In this document: in pieces, positions 1 through 11,871 of the stretch
Numbering within the stretch: the stretch's first letter is position 1
How the letters are laid out: each line of letters begins with the position of its first letter
Origin: Melampsora larici-populina 98AG31
Lineage: Eukaryota; Basidiomycota; Pucciniomycetes; Pucciniales; Melampsoraceae
Assembly (NCBI RefSeq): GCF_000204055.1
Contig: NW_006768774.1
Span: forward strand, 1,002,614-1,066,613
Direction: 5' to 3'
DNA length: 64,000 bases
Made by a program: the position numbers and the translations under genes
The notes under the pieces: generated by a model
What the model saw: only the letters and a program-made list of their open reading frames with translations
What the model was told of the DNA's origin: nothing
Database searches by the model: none

Positions 1-991
1 AAAGTAGGAGTCAAATCTACCGTGATTTTATCATTCAAGTTAAAGGGAAACCGTGTTCGCCGGCAAAACCTGATTAAACTCCCAATTCCTACTACCAATT
101 TCCAGGTTTACACGTACAGCACATTTAACCTGATTTCCACGTGCCTCTCCCCTGATTTGGTCCTCATTCCTCTCATCAAATGAATTCTTCCTCACCTACC
201 AATCTTCTCATGATCCTTCAACTTTCTATACATACCCGCCAGACCACTCAATCCAAGTGGTCATCTATCAATCCATTCCAACAAATTCATCAAAAAATTT
301 AACAGAGCCAATCAACTTCAAACTTAAACTCAAACTCCAATGAAATTCATTCACTCTCATTCAATTTGGCAGATTATCAAAACCAACTTCAAATCAAATT
401 CAATATACTTCACAAACAAGTTAAGTTACTGTGCAATCTTACTAAAACATTCCTCAAATGGCTCACTGATTCAAATATAATTGCAGTTTACAAATCCTTG
501 GTTGGATTTGGTCAATTTTATAGATTCAATTAAACACTCTTCAAAACCTGCAAACAAAAAAAACCTACAAATCTTGATAAAGAACAACTTATAGAGTATG
601 AATCTGATGACATGTTCAATTACGTACTGGATCTCAACTTTTTCAGAAGTCAATCGCTTTTTTAGAAGTTAATGGTTTTTGCCGGACGTACTCGCTTTTG
701 CCGGATGAACTTGCTTGAAGCATTTTTCCAGATCCCCAACAGAATCAGATCAATCTCAGTTATCTGGTAACACAAAGTCATTTTATCCTTTTTCATTCTG
801 GATTTGCCCTTTTTTAACATACGTCAAACCAAATCTGATGAACAAAAGTACGTTTTTTTATATGAAACTAGGTACCTAACATCCATCTCCTCTCATTAAC
901 CCAAGAATCAATAAATCATTAAAATTGAAACTCGCCACAAAGACGAGTCAATGAAAAACAAGTTGCTTTCGAAGGTCATCAAAGAGGCAAT
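1..991. other. AT-rich sequence without a recognisable gene
   Basis: I see no coding region here. The stretch is AT-rich, with many short CAAATTC/TCAAATC-like words around 290-420. The only ORF (60 codons, minus strand, 471-653) has no recognisable content. The last part is presumably the 5' flank of the kinase-like locus that starts at 992. Confidence 0.5.
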
Positions 992-3067
992 ATGCTACCT
1001 CCACCTCCACCACCTGTTGCTGTCGGACGTGTGCCTCGGAGTCCTGGAAAATTTTCATCCACTGTCCAGAGGTCCAGATTTGCCTCAAGCCCTTCGGTCA
1101 CGATCATGATGGAAAGTCCCTCCAACCGATCAGAATCGCCCAATGGACGAAGATCTAGAGACTCGGATAAGACCAGGCAACCCGATAGAGCTTACGAAAG
1201 GCACTCTTCAGCTAATACTGAGGGTGAGTGGAGTTGATTTCGCTTAATCTACTGTTGGTGCGGTCAATCAGAGTGTTAACATAATCTCCAACTCGTCTTT
1301 GAAGCTGTTCCCATCACGCCTTCGAGACGTGCAGGAAGTGTGAGCTTGAAGAAGCCCGGAATAACGCTTTATACCAACGAGGAGCGCAAAAAGAGGAAAC
1401 GCATGGAAAGTGGAATCGCCTCGCCTAGCGTGGGCTGATTCTTTCGTGCAGAGTCTCATCTAGGATCATTGACTCCGTTGCTGAAAATCATGGGAGTGCG
1501 GTAGCTGACATTCCATCCAATATGTACAGCCTCGAAAAATGACCCTTCAACAACTTTTCTACGTTGATTCTGCCCCACAGTCTCCCCCTCGAAGGCCTCA
1601 CTATTCTACCACCAATTCCAACCTTGGAATGATGGAAGCTTTGTCCCATTCAAGATTGACACCTCCACTTTTCCGAGATGAAGATTACGAAGTCAAAAGC
1701 GAGAACGAGGGGCAAGAGATGGCAAAAGGTCAGTGGTCTCCATTTGATTCATAGTATTAGACTTTCCCATTGACGCTTGAGATCATGAAAAGAGTAGAAT
1801 CACATCAGCGATTGAAAGTCTATGGGATGAAATGGAAGTCATACGTGATTGGCAATTGATTATTTGTCTTCAACTTCATCTTCATCTACAAATCAAGATC
1901 ATCATCATCATCTCAATCAATCCGGCCTTCATCATCAAAACCAACCAACAACAACCAACAACGACCAACAACAACCAACAAAAACCAACAACAACCAACA
2001 ACAGCCAACAGAAACCCATATTCTTCATTACCACATGATATCTTTAGTATCACTGATGGAGAACTTGCTGCACAATATATATACTGTTAGTGTTGATCTA
2101 TCTCTCTGTGTCCAAAAATGAGTACTCACCTTTTTTTATTACCAGTTTGAAATCAAAATCGGCTATGGGAATTGGGGTTCAATTTGATTTGGTGCATCTC
2201 ATCTAATCCTTCTTTGAATGTAAATCAAACATGGTTAACAAAACTTTAGCCATTAGATCACTTCATTGTGGTAAAACTTCAAATGCAACTAACACTTGTG
2301 TCAAATGTTTATGGGGTGAATCCAAGTTGAGTTTTTTCCCACTTTTCTAGACCTAGATCAAGCCTTGAGAATATCGTTTGGTCATTTTAATTAATTGTTT
2401 TTCATTTTTTTGTATGACACTACATAGATTTCAATCCAATCCATCACCTAATGTTATTAGGATCTTATCATTTATCATTACCCCTTTTTATACACTTCTT
2501 ACTACGACTTTTCATCCTAATCGATTACCCGTCTGATCAACTGAAGTGAATCGTACTTTACCTTACTTACGTGGTCTACTTTCGGCTATTGAATTTTTAC
2601 ATCGTCGTCATATTACTCATAATGATGTTAAACCAGCTAATGTGGTTTAGTGAACAACATCAACCTGTTTTCATTTACTGATACGTGGTCTTTAGGTATT
2701 ACTATGTCTGCAGTTGTTGTAGGCCGTACACCATTTGAATCCGATGATTATGAGGAATGCTTAACTAAAGAAGCATCACAAGTTTACTATGAAAGGTTCA
2801 TATCCTTGCCCTCTCCTTCCAACATCCATATGGCATCACGGTTAGTTCAATTCTTGGCATATCTTTCTTTTGGAATCGTTATATTCACAGAACTCTAACT
2901 GGTGAATTCTTACGAGTACATCACCTTTTGAAACCCTTGAAGGACCTGCTAAAGTCAATGATTCAACCTGGTCCCAAGAGAAGGCTTACATCTTGTGCAA
3001 ATGGAGTCCTTCATCTGCTTTTTGAATCATATAGCTCACCCCTTAACTCACGCCATTTGGTCATCTG
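992..3067 (+). pseudogene. Degenerate serine/threonine protein kinase gene
   Basis: Exon-like pieces run from an ATG at 992 (proline run, then a Ser/Arg-rich disordered segment) through about 1304-1438, 1532-1720 and 1791-2020, joined by plausible GT-AG introns. Kinase fragments follow: a glycine-rich loop reading FEIKIGYGNWGS near 2146, a catalytic loop reading HNDVKPANV near 2617-2643 (HND instead of HRD), and subdomain IX reading DTWSLGIT near 2683. After an intron comes the C-lobe piece RTLTGEFLRVHHLLKPLK (about 2887-2940). A stop codon follows the catalytic loop at once, and the roughly 40-residue DFG-to-APE activation segment is missing, so an active kinase cannot be made. The phrase GRTPFE followed by an acidic stretch and TKEA resembles a fungal kinase subgroup, but I cannot name the orthologue. 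Linking the N-terminal exons to the kinase part is inferred from order and strand. Confidence 0.6.
1905..2020 (+). repeat. CAA/ACCAAC-rich microsatellite in the kinase-like locus
   Basis: This is an imperfect run of CAACAACCAACA-type units. In one frame it reads as a Gln/Asn/Thr-rich stretch after a short His/Ser-rich segment (HHHH near 1897-1908). It lies at the 3' end of an exon-like segment and may extend the disordered linker before the kinase domain, or it may already be intronic. Confidence 0.7.
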
Positions 3068-4497
3068 ATCATCGATTCAAGATTCTCTCAAAACGTTTGA
3101 AACTAAACAAGGTGTTCCAACTCCAATCAACAAACCTATTCAACAACTAGCTCCAAACAGCAAAATCAAACCAGAAACTACTTTGCCTATCAAAGTACTC
3201 GCGATCAACCTGAAAGTAATACTAAGACACCTCAAAAGAAGAATAGTTTATCTTCACACGTTCTGACACCACAATGCCAAAACACACCACCTGGCTCTAT
3301 GAATCACGATCGCTAAAAGAGTCCCTGTACTATATAGTTGACTTCATCCACATCAACAACAACAAGAGAATTTGATGACTGGAAGAACACCTACTAATAA
3401 GTTCAATGTGTTGGAGGACAAAACCACATGACCAATGATGATAAAAGATGATATGAAAAGAGGAGAAGAGGAGGAAGTGTATGAACCATTAAAGTCTACT
3501 ACTGGTCTGGATAATGAATCAATGAAAAAGGATCATCCTGCTAATCAATCTTCTGATCATGAATCAAATCTTAGACTAAAAGCTTGACTTTTGCATCAAA
3601 GTATTGGATTTAATGCTACTACTACTGCTACCACTATGACATAAATGAAAAGTCCAAGAAAACCACCACTTACTCAATGTCCTATCAATGTGAGACCAAA
3701 TATAGCAGGAGCTGATATGAAAATTCAAACCAAGGTCGTTTAAGTCATAGACCTAGATCAGTGATTGGACAACATGGATTTGAGAAGAATGAAGCGAGTG
3801 CTGAACCTCAGGAATTAATCAAAGAACATCAAATGGATATTACAAGTGATAATAAGAAACCATTAGGATTAATTGGAAGTCCTAGGGTTGAAGAAGAAAG
3901 GAAGGTAGCAGAGGTTGATTCAGGTTGTGGAGATTCTACAAATCATTCATATTCAAGAGTGGTACTCTTGTTGAGAATTCATCAATTAATAATCTTAAAA
4001 CAAATAGGATAAGTTTATCTATCAGTTCTAATAATCTTGAAGGAAGTCAAAGTCCAATGAAGAAAAAAGAAGGAGTTCAAAGTAAGATTTCAATGATCCA
4101 AAATAGGACAAGAACTAATGATGTTAGTTAATTCATCTACTAATAGATGTATTCTAGAATCTAATGCTCAAAAGAATTTAATAATCTCAGTTTCTTTGAA
4201 TGCTACTTTGGATACTACTAGAAGAAGAACTGAGATGGTGATAAAGATATCCCCAGATATGGTATGTTGTCATTAAGGAAACATAATTGCACACTTCCTG
4301 AAAGATATTTAGGTGCTGCTGGTCTGCCTTGCAATACTCAATCTGGATATGGTGGTAATACCATGCGGCAGCATGATATTGAGGGATAACATTTTTTCTT
4401 TTTTTTGTTTTGACCCTAAGGAACATTTGATTAGAAGAAGCTTAAAAGAAGTTGCAATTGCTGAAAGTTTGAAATTGAAATCAATAAGGCTTTGAGT
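3068..4497 (+). pseudogene. Decayed C-terminal tail of the kinase-like gene
   Basis: Short low-complexity open stretches continue on the plus strand: 3761-3958 (acidic; SHRPRSVIGQ just before it), 3959-4131 in a shifted frame, and a final piece ending SLKEVAIAESLKLKSIRL at 4495. They are interrupted by stops and frame changes (for example near 3955 and 4275). Composition and direction fit a disordered kinase tail, but no domain is recognisable, and the link to the upstream fragments rests on position only. hAT element 1 begins about 70 bp downstream. Confidence 0.35.
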
Positions 4498-7042
4498 AAG
4501 AAATTGCCTGGAAACAAGCAGAAACTTTGCTATGGAATGTATGTGTCATATAAGATTTGGTTCTGTATCAATGTTGGACCAGCAGCGCTTTTCTACGTTG
4601 CGGGGTAAGAAAGCAACAGCGGAGCGAAAATGCGCTATGGGAATCTGGGACATCGCGTAGCCCAGCTTTGAACAGCTACGCCAACAGCTAGAGCAAAGCA
4701 GTATTTTGCTGCTCGGAATCTCAGGTTGTCACAGCGTATAGCCATGAAGCAACCGCTACGCTGCTACAGCGTTGTAAGCGGTAGAAAAAAAAAATTACAT
4801 CAAAAATATCGTATAACAAATCTATTAGTGGTTGTATTTAGAGATAAAAGTGATAGATAGAAACTTTCATAAGGAATTAATGATGATATGTATGATGGGA
4901 GTAATTAATGATTGGAATGTATCAAAAGATTGTAAGAGAAATAAAAAATAAAAAAACAAACAGAGTGATAAAGTTTCAGCAGCTACTTCGATTCACCAGA
5001 AGCCCCGTGCACCAGATAATATTCCTTAAGATATGGTTTGTACTCATCCCTTTGAGATGCCTGCATTACTTTGATAAACTCATCACCTAATGGGACACCT
5101 TCGCGTTCCCAAAGCGCACTTGAGACTTGCCGTTCAATCACAATAGGCATCAGCCTTCCTCGTTCTGCTCTGCACACATCACCTGCCACATTGAAGCTCC
5201 TCTTGGGCTCGGCAGATGCACCTGAACACGACAGGTAATCCTTGGCCATTTGGGCGATGACAGGATATCGGTTTGCATGAGCCTAAGGGAAAGATCAGAT
5301 CATTCATGAGAAGATGAACCACATCTTATTTATGATTTGAATAAGTAATGAATTACTCACGTTCCACCACGCCAAAGCTGAGTTTGGATCTGATATATCA
5401 TAATTGCTGTCCTTCATGTGATCACTACCACGCAGGTAGTCACTCAGTTGATTGTCATTGGCCACGTCGTCTTCTTCGCCGTCACTGTAGACTGTGTAGA
5501 TTGAAGCTTTGGGTTCAGACATCATTGTGGTGTTGGACTCGGCGCGATTTGGTTTGGCGTTGTTTGGGGTTTGACTTTGATATCTCCTAAATTCCTTACC
5601 AAAGGAAGCTTCTGCATTGATTGAGGTGCTTGATGTTTTGCCAAAGAAAGTGTGAAAAAAGCGTAGTCGAAAAGCAGGATGGAGCATGCAAGCCATGATC
5701 AAGGTCTCGCAAGAAAGAGCTTCATCCAAAAGACTCTGCGTCTTTTCAAGCATAGCCGCAATCATTGGATACAAAGCGTTGTTAGAATCCAGCTTGTCCG
5801 AACGGTCTTGTAACGTTTTGCGCATTTCGATGTATTCCGGAATGACGATGGAACCTGTTGGCTTCTGTCCCTCCATACGTTTAGTTGCATCCAGAAAGCG
5901 CTGTCAAACATTCATCAGTATCAAGTAACAGAGTCTGGAAAGTATCGATTATGAAAAGGATATTTGGTTACCTTCAACTCAGCATTAAGATTTTTCACTT
6001 GCACCCATTCTCCAGGAGTTATGGTCAACTCATGGAAATAGCCATGTGGCTTCCCATTCTTGCGCGGTCGACGGTTTGTTGCGTGCACTCAAGCCAGGTC
6101 ATCCTTCAGCAGCTGATCGATAACCTTGATAACGTGGTCAGCACAAATTTTCGTTAGATGTCAATCATTACAGATCAGGAGTTATAGATATGGATAATGA
6201 AATGATTACCTCTCGGGCCTTCCAGGCTTTTTCTCGACTAATGTACTTAATATTCCATCGTATTCCGTAGGCTGCAATCAATGTCTCTAATTGAAGACCC
6301 TTACTCTTCATGATGCGATCAAACTCCTTGCGCCAAGGTGCTGACCGCGTGATGTGTCTTAGAATGAAATCAACCTATCGAGAATGTAGTTTAGTGATGT
6401 AACACATAACTGAGCCTCAGAAATGGATATAACATACCTTAGCTAGGAGAGCGTCAAGCTTGTTAGCTTCTTGTCGATGTGTTGGCTGTGCTGCTTCATC
6501 AGTAGGAACTGAGCTGGGTGCAAGGTGATCGTCATCGTCGGCAGATTCACAATCGTCTTCATCATCATCTACAGGTTCAACCACAACCATGTCATCATCT
6601 TGTTCTTCTCTATCCACAACCGCCTGTAAGTCAGTTTCAATGTCGGAATCATCGGCGTCAATCACTAGTGCATCTGGAACCTCGGTTACCGATCCATTGT
6701 TGTCCAGGGAATCTTCTTCTTCCTCTTCGATAATTGAGGAGTTGATTTTGGGAAATCGACCTAATGACTTCCTTGGTGGAGGGGTTTTGAGCCCAAGCGC
6801 ATTCAAACCAACCCCCACTATCAGCGCCATTTTGTGGCAAAAGCAGAAAATGTGCATCTGGTGAGGATCCCAGGTGTAGTCGACAAGGTTGGGTTGCTTA
6901 AGGAATTGCTTGTGCATTTCGCGTGCCATGGTCAAGTTATTTGATCCTGAATCGGTGGTCTGACAGAGGAGGTGGATATTGTATCAAGGTAAGTTGAAAT
7001 ATTCCATATATTATAACGTAGAAAAATGAGAATTGACTTATC

Positions 7043-7073
7043 GGGATCCTCTAGAGTACCGCAGCATGCAGCT
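7043..7073. other. pUC-polylinker-like sequence inside hAT element 1
   Basis: Positions 7043-7057 read gggatcctctagagt, which is the BamHI-XbaI part of the pUC18/19 cloning site. What follows (accgcagcatgcagct) matches the rest of that site through SphI and towards HindIII if about five single bases are missing. It lies where the transposase frame and the expected splice donor are lost. It may be vector sequence from a low-quality read, or chance; the sequence alone cannot decide. Confidence 0.4.
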
Positions 7074-8064
7074 GCCTGCCTTGGCAGGGTCGCGAGCCTT
7101 TTTTTTGTGCTCCCACACAACTAGTTTGAGAGTCAGGTGTCGAGTAATAAAGCGCCACTTGTCATCGATAAATGTGACTGCTGCACCTATGAAACAGTGC
7201 CGATTGCCTTTCGAAGTCCAAACGTCTTGCTGTAGGCTAAACTTGCTCGACAGGCCCTGAATAAGAGAAAAAACTTGTCAGTCAGAATAGGCGGAACAGT
7301 GAAATGAAGAGGATAGGAAGAGAAATTTAGAGACAGGTATTCAGTTACCTTCAACTCATTAAACACCACTTTCTTCATTGACAAATTGAGCCTTTTCGAT
7401 TCATTGGCGGCCCACTTTCGACCATACAATCGCGCCTCAGGTCGAAGGTACGTCATTGATGACCTTAGCCAAATGTCGGTCATTCGATTCCACGGGAGTC
7501 GTCGTGTAGTGACCCAAAGACACATCATCTGGTTAAAGACAAGGTTGTCAAATTTGATTCTAGGACCTACAGTGACAAAGGACGACAGAGAGGCTTTGTT
7601 GTTCTTGTCAGAAGCTTTGGCACGCGCTATTTTGTCCAGCGATGGAGGAACTTCAAGTCCGGATTTGTGAGCTTTGTTGCGACCGGGACAGCCGGTTTTG
7701 GATTGACCATCTTGTGGGTGTCCGTCTCGGTGAGTCTTGAGGTTATTCTTGAGGTTACTGCGACTGACACGTACTTGAGTTGGCTTATTGGGATCGGTGG
7801 CACACCAAGAGCAAGGGTACAATAACGGAGGTTTGGTCAAGTCCTAATGTAATTATCGAACAAGATAAAATAGAAAGTATAAAAGAGGAAAAATAAGGAA
7901 AGGAACATCAGAATGCATCATAGAACAGTTTGATGCGAATGTTGATTGACTTACATCACCCTCTTTGTGATAAGGTTCGCCAAAGCACTGCAGACATTAT
8001 TCGGGTTCCCCAAGTGGGCAGGGAAAAATGATTGGGAGTATGATTTGTCATAAAATGGTCTATC

Positions 8065-8529
8065 ACTCCACACCTGAGCCATAACACCCACACTACATAT
8101 GTGTAGCAGGCTCAGTGAATATGTGGTTATCATGTACATACAGTTCTGCTCAGTTATCTGCTCATCAGGACAAGTTATTCATATGTAATACATGCTGTAA
8201 CTTCTTTCAGATTGAAAAAAGCTTCCAAAAGATTGACTACATACACTGACTCAATGTTTTGGTGTGATCTCATCAACTCAACTGCATGTAACACACTTTC
8301 TGTTACTAAGACATAGCTTCAACAATATTGCCTGAGCAGCTACAGAATTATATGTAGTGAATTTTTGGGAAAAAAATTTCAAAGTCGAAAAAGTTACATG
8401 TGGTATAACATGTGATTTATTTATTCTGATGGGCAAAAAACTGAGCAGACCTGTATGTACATGATAGACAACTATTGACTTAGCTTGCTGCACATATGTA
8501 GTGTGGGTGAAATGGCCCAGGTGTGCAGT
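8065..8529. mobile_element. Inverted-repeat MITE nested in hAT element 1
   Basis: The left arm from about 8065 reads actccacacctgagccat and continues through cacccacactacatatgtg. The right arm (about 8490-8529) is its imperfect reverse complement over about 45 bp. There is no coding sequence between the arms. It sits in non-coding DNA between transposase exons, so it inserted after or together with hAT element 1. I could not identify a convincing target duplication, so the superfamily is open. Confidence 0.6.
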
Positions 8530-9726
8530 ATTAGATTCTTTTATGAAAAACTGTACTATTAATCATTTTCCTCTGCCAAATTGGGGAAGTTGAATGATGT
8601 TTACAGTGAAGTAAGCAAGGAGTTGATCTGAATCATTTCAAGATGTAGCTCGAGGGACTACTTTTGCGTTTTCTTCGTCGGAATCAGCTTGCATATCCTT
8701 TTGGCTGACAAATTTCGAGCCGGTACATGTGATCTGGTGCAAGACAAAAACAAAATGATGGAAAAAAGATCAGAACTTGAAATGATGATGATGAAACTTA
8801 AAGGATCACACAACTTACCTCGTCACTGTCGGTGGCAGTCTTTCTTTTTTTCGGGGGTGCACTCTTCTTTTTCTTGCCTTTTGCCTTGCTATGATTGATT
8901 TCGATCTCGGATTCTTGGGAAGACTCTTGATCCTGAGCAGTGTTTGTTTCAGATAGTGCGATAGATGAACGACGTTTACGCTTTCCTTGGGAAGGACCTG
9001 GCACATCGCTTCGTTCACTTATGTAAATACGGCGTCGCCTGTCAGGACAGGGAGATATCATGTTTGAGTTAACGGGGGGATGACGGGTCCGATGTGGTCG
9101 GGAAGGCGTAGATGAGGGCATATCTAGATGTGAAATCGAGTGGAGATTAAAAATTGAAAGGAAGGTAAACTGAGGTGAAAGGAACGAATAAAAAAAAAGT
9201 GACAAAACGAGGATTAGTGATTTGGTTATTTATGAAGGTTGAATGAGATAAGGATCAGTTCGACAGATGGCAATAAGTGAGTTATCAGTGTACCTCTTGA
9301 GTCGGAAATAACAAGCCTAGGGGTGATGTATTGGTCTGTTCAAGGGTTGTAACACTAATATAACGATGTATTTCTGTCATTTTGATTGAAAGTGGCAGGT
9401 GTTGCTGCTTTGGTCGATGGAAAGGGGTGGTATTGAGGTAATCGAAGGGAGATTTCCACATTGGGCAATCTCCGCTTTGGGAGGGTTACATACTAAGTAT
9501 GTGAACCCGCTCCGTACCGGGAAGCGCCCCGAAGCGCAGCTCGCTCTTCCTCGGCCTTCGCTGCCAAAGCGCCCAATAGCGGCGCCAAAATTTCAGCACT
9601 CGGCCAATCCGCGCAGCGTAGCCCCGGAGTCGCAGCAGCTGCGAGACTGCAAAGCGCCACATGAAATGCTACGCTCCAGCTCCGCTTGAGCTGCCTGAAG
9701 CGCTGCTGGTCCAACATTGTCTGTAT

Positions 9727-11400
9727 TGATGGCTCTTATAGAATTTTTGATATCTTTGATTTTAGGTCTTGGAAATCATATTCATTTTTGAGTCATTCCT
9801 CATTTAGTATTTTGTGATCTCATGGTTAACTGCTGATCAAACTCTTCACAAGATAGGAAGAGGACAACACACAGAGAGAACAAAATGTCATGATATGATG
9901 GGTCTAATCAGTACATACAACTATGTATCTTCTGACTGAGTACAACTCCACACTCATGCAGGCCACTTTTGACCTTGTAAGTGTGGTGCTTCAAGACACC
10001 CAAGCTTGGGGGAGCAAGTGCCTGAGTGTGGGACTCAGCGTTAGATGTGTCTACAATGAACAAGCACTTTCTCAAGCATGTATTTTCTTGATTACTGGTG
10101 AATAGAAGAAGCAGATAATCATTATATGGGTACTCTTGAAGCACTTTCACAAAAAGTCTTTTGAAAAAAGGGTTGACCTGGATGATGAACAAGATTAGTT
10201 AAGGGTCCTAAGTTGTATCTGTCCAGTCATGCATCAAGCTTGCACTAAGCTGTTAAGTAGTCAGTGCGGCGGCCCCTGCCAAACTGTCTAGCTTATCTAT
10301 TATGTGTGATCCCAACAACTTCAATGCTTTTGTTCATCTTTGCAACAAGTGTGGTAAAAACACCAAGTTGCTTGAGTATCTTCCACACAACAATGATAAC
10401 CCCCTGAGCTCTTTGATTTTGGCTATTAGAAACTTACTTCAAATTCTGTTCAGGGCAATTCCAGATATTCTGTCCATTGGTATTTGGGATGTGATATTTC
10501 CTCAACTTTGAGTGATCCAAAATATTGATTCAAACGGTGTTCAAATAAATATTGTGGGGCTACAATCATAGTTTTTTGGAACATGGAGGTTTCAATTGTG
10601 GGCTCCTATCATTTGAGTGGGTATTGGTAGATGATGTTGCAAGGTATCAATGGTGATTGCCTCCCAACACCCACTAAGTCAACATATCATGATTGCCATG
10701 TGTAATGGTATTCCGTTAGATGAGCCTGAACTTGCCAAGGCTTTGGAGGTCTGTGGCATAAGCTTTCACTTCAGGTGTCAATTGAATGATTGTGATTTGA
10801 TGGTGAGTAATTTTACTTTTTGGACTGTAAGTATCACACTGTACATGTAGACTGATTAGGTCAGACTCAAAAACCCAAGGTTCAATCATAGATGCAGGCT
10901 ATGTATCATGGCTGTTGTGAAAATGAGATTAGTGTTGAAGCCCAAGAAATCTCTTGGCAAGGAGTTGTGCGGCACCCGCCGCTGATAGGGCTAGTTTCAT
11001 ATAAATACCAAATTAATTTTAACTGGATTTAGTTCTACCATGATTAGTTTGACTGGTTGATAAAAGAATAAAAAAATTATGTGTGTTAGCTTTATTCCTT
11101 TTTCTTCTATTTCTTTTGATCATCTCTTCATGAGACTTGTGCAAGTTTGGGTGCCTTTTCTTTCTATTTCTCTCCTTATGAGACTTGTGCACATTTGTTC
11201 TCTCTTGTCTTTTCTTCAGATTGATATTGCTTTTTATCGTCAATCGTCTCTTGAAGAGAATTGTGCGCGTTTAATTTCCTCTTTTTATTTTTAATGTCTT
11301 TGATCATCAATCGATCATCTCTCAAACAGACATGGGTATGTTTTTTCCTCTTTTCACGAGTCTTTCTATCAACATCCCCATTCAGCCATCAATGATAATG
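9727..11400. other. Intergenic DNA with two unidentified short ORFs
   Basis: Plus-strand ORFs at 10302-10511 and 10650-10850 look protein-like (for example NAFVHLCNKCGKNTKLLEYL) but match no family I recognise. They may be exons or TE remnants. GC-rich blocks at about 10264-10280 and 10970-10985 (gtgcggcggccc and gcggcacccgccgc) resemble each other in inverted orientation and could be the ends of a degenerate element. The rest is AT-rich without signal. Confidence 0.3.
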
Positions 11401-11420
11401 TAATTAAATCGGCCCAAAAA

Positions 11421-11625
11421 AACTACCTGAACACGCTTTGGAGCGCTACCGAGGCCAAAATTTGAGCATAGCGAAGCGGAGCGGGGCAATTTGCCGCACC
11501 GCTTTAAAAAGTCATAGCGGCTCTGAAATTAAAGCGTAGCAATCTGGGACTATTCATAGCGCCGGATCGCTCCGCTGGCAAAAATGCTATTTATAGCGCA
11601 GCGGAGCGGAGCACGGTGGTGTTGG
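11421..11625. repeat. GC-rich subterminal-type repeat block
   Basis: The block is dense in agcgg/gcgct/tagcg words, much like the subterminal zones of hAT element 1. It could be an end fragment or a non-autonomous relative of a hAT element. I found no terminal repeat pair or target duplication, so the limits are approximate. Confidence 0.4.
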
Positions 11626-11871
11626 CATAACCCTTGTTTACCAACTTCAAAAAAGTACCTTTCTGCTAATAACTTCTGTTTTTCCTTATCAACCTTGAAG
11701 ATTAAAATTGTTACTGTATAATAAAGTGTTGTTCTTTCATATTCTAACCTTATAAAACCCATAACTTAATTATAAATAACCTAAAAACCATTTTCCAATT
11801 TTTACACCTATATTTTCGAATTTTTCTTATCTTTTCTTTTTCTGTCTTTTTGTAATAACTTTGTAAGTAAA

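Larger units (their letters stand above)
4983..9121 (-). pseudogene. hAT transposase (element 1), multi-exon, inactivated
   Basis: The reading starts at an ATG at 9119-9121 (MPSSTPSRPHRTRH) with a basic Ser/Lys-rich N terminus. Next comes a BED-type zinc finger (YPCSWC ... LKTHRDGH ... GC, about 7680-7830), the first catalytic motif reading QDVWTS (about 7220), the second reading TTDSGSNN (about 6945-6960), an acidic insert (about 6480-6720) and a C-terminal hATC dimerisation domain (4983-5249; AKDYLS ... FNVAGDVC). Exons are separated by short GT-AG introns. Two faults argue against activity. The block that normally reads S-E-R-x-F reads PKRSF, so the catalytic Glu appears replaced by Lys. 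The exon after QDVWTS is disrupted at 7043-7073 by a polylinker-like sequence. In the transposon, this protein would cut and join DNA at the terminal repeats. Confidence 0.85.
4569..9719 (-). mobile_element. hAT DNA transposon, element 1, with complete ends
   Basis: The terminal inverted repeats are 22 bp and perfect: 4569-4590 starts CAATGTTGGACCAGCAGC, and its reverse complement occupies 9698-9719. The flanks carry a perfect 7-bp direct repeat, tctgtat, at 4562-4568 and 9720-9726. Both subterminal zones (about 4590-4790 and 9500-9700) are GC-rich and full of gcgct/agcgg words. The body encodes a decayed hAT transposase on the minus strand and holds a second inverted-repeat element at about 8065-8529. 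hAT elements normally make 8-bp duplications; the 7-bp repeat recurs at the two other hAT elements here. Confidence 0.9.

Noticed and set aside
9399..9717. Overlapping GC-rich ORFs of 96 and 74 codons on opposite strands
   Set aside because: They fall in the repetitive subterminal zone of hAT element 1 and consist of repeated gcgct-type words.
11421..11625. A complete small hAT element with CAA ends
   Set aside because: The right side ends in ggtggtgttg, as a hAT end might, but I found no matching left end and no 7-bp duplication.
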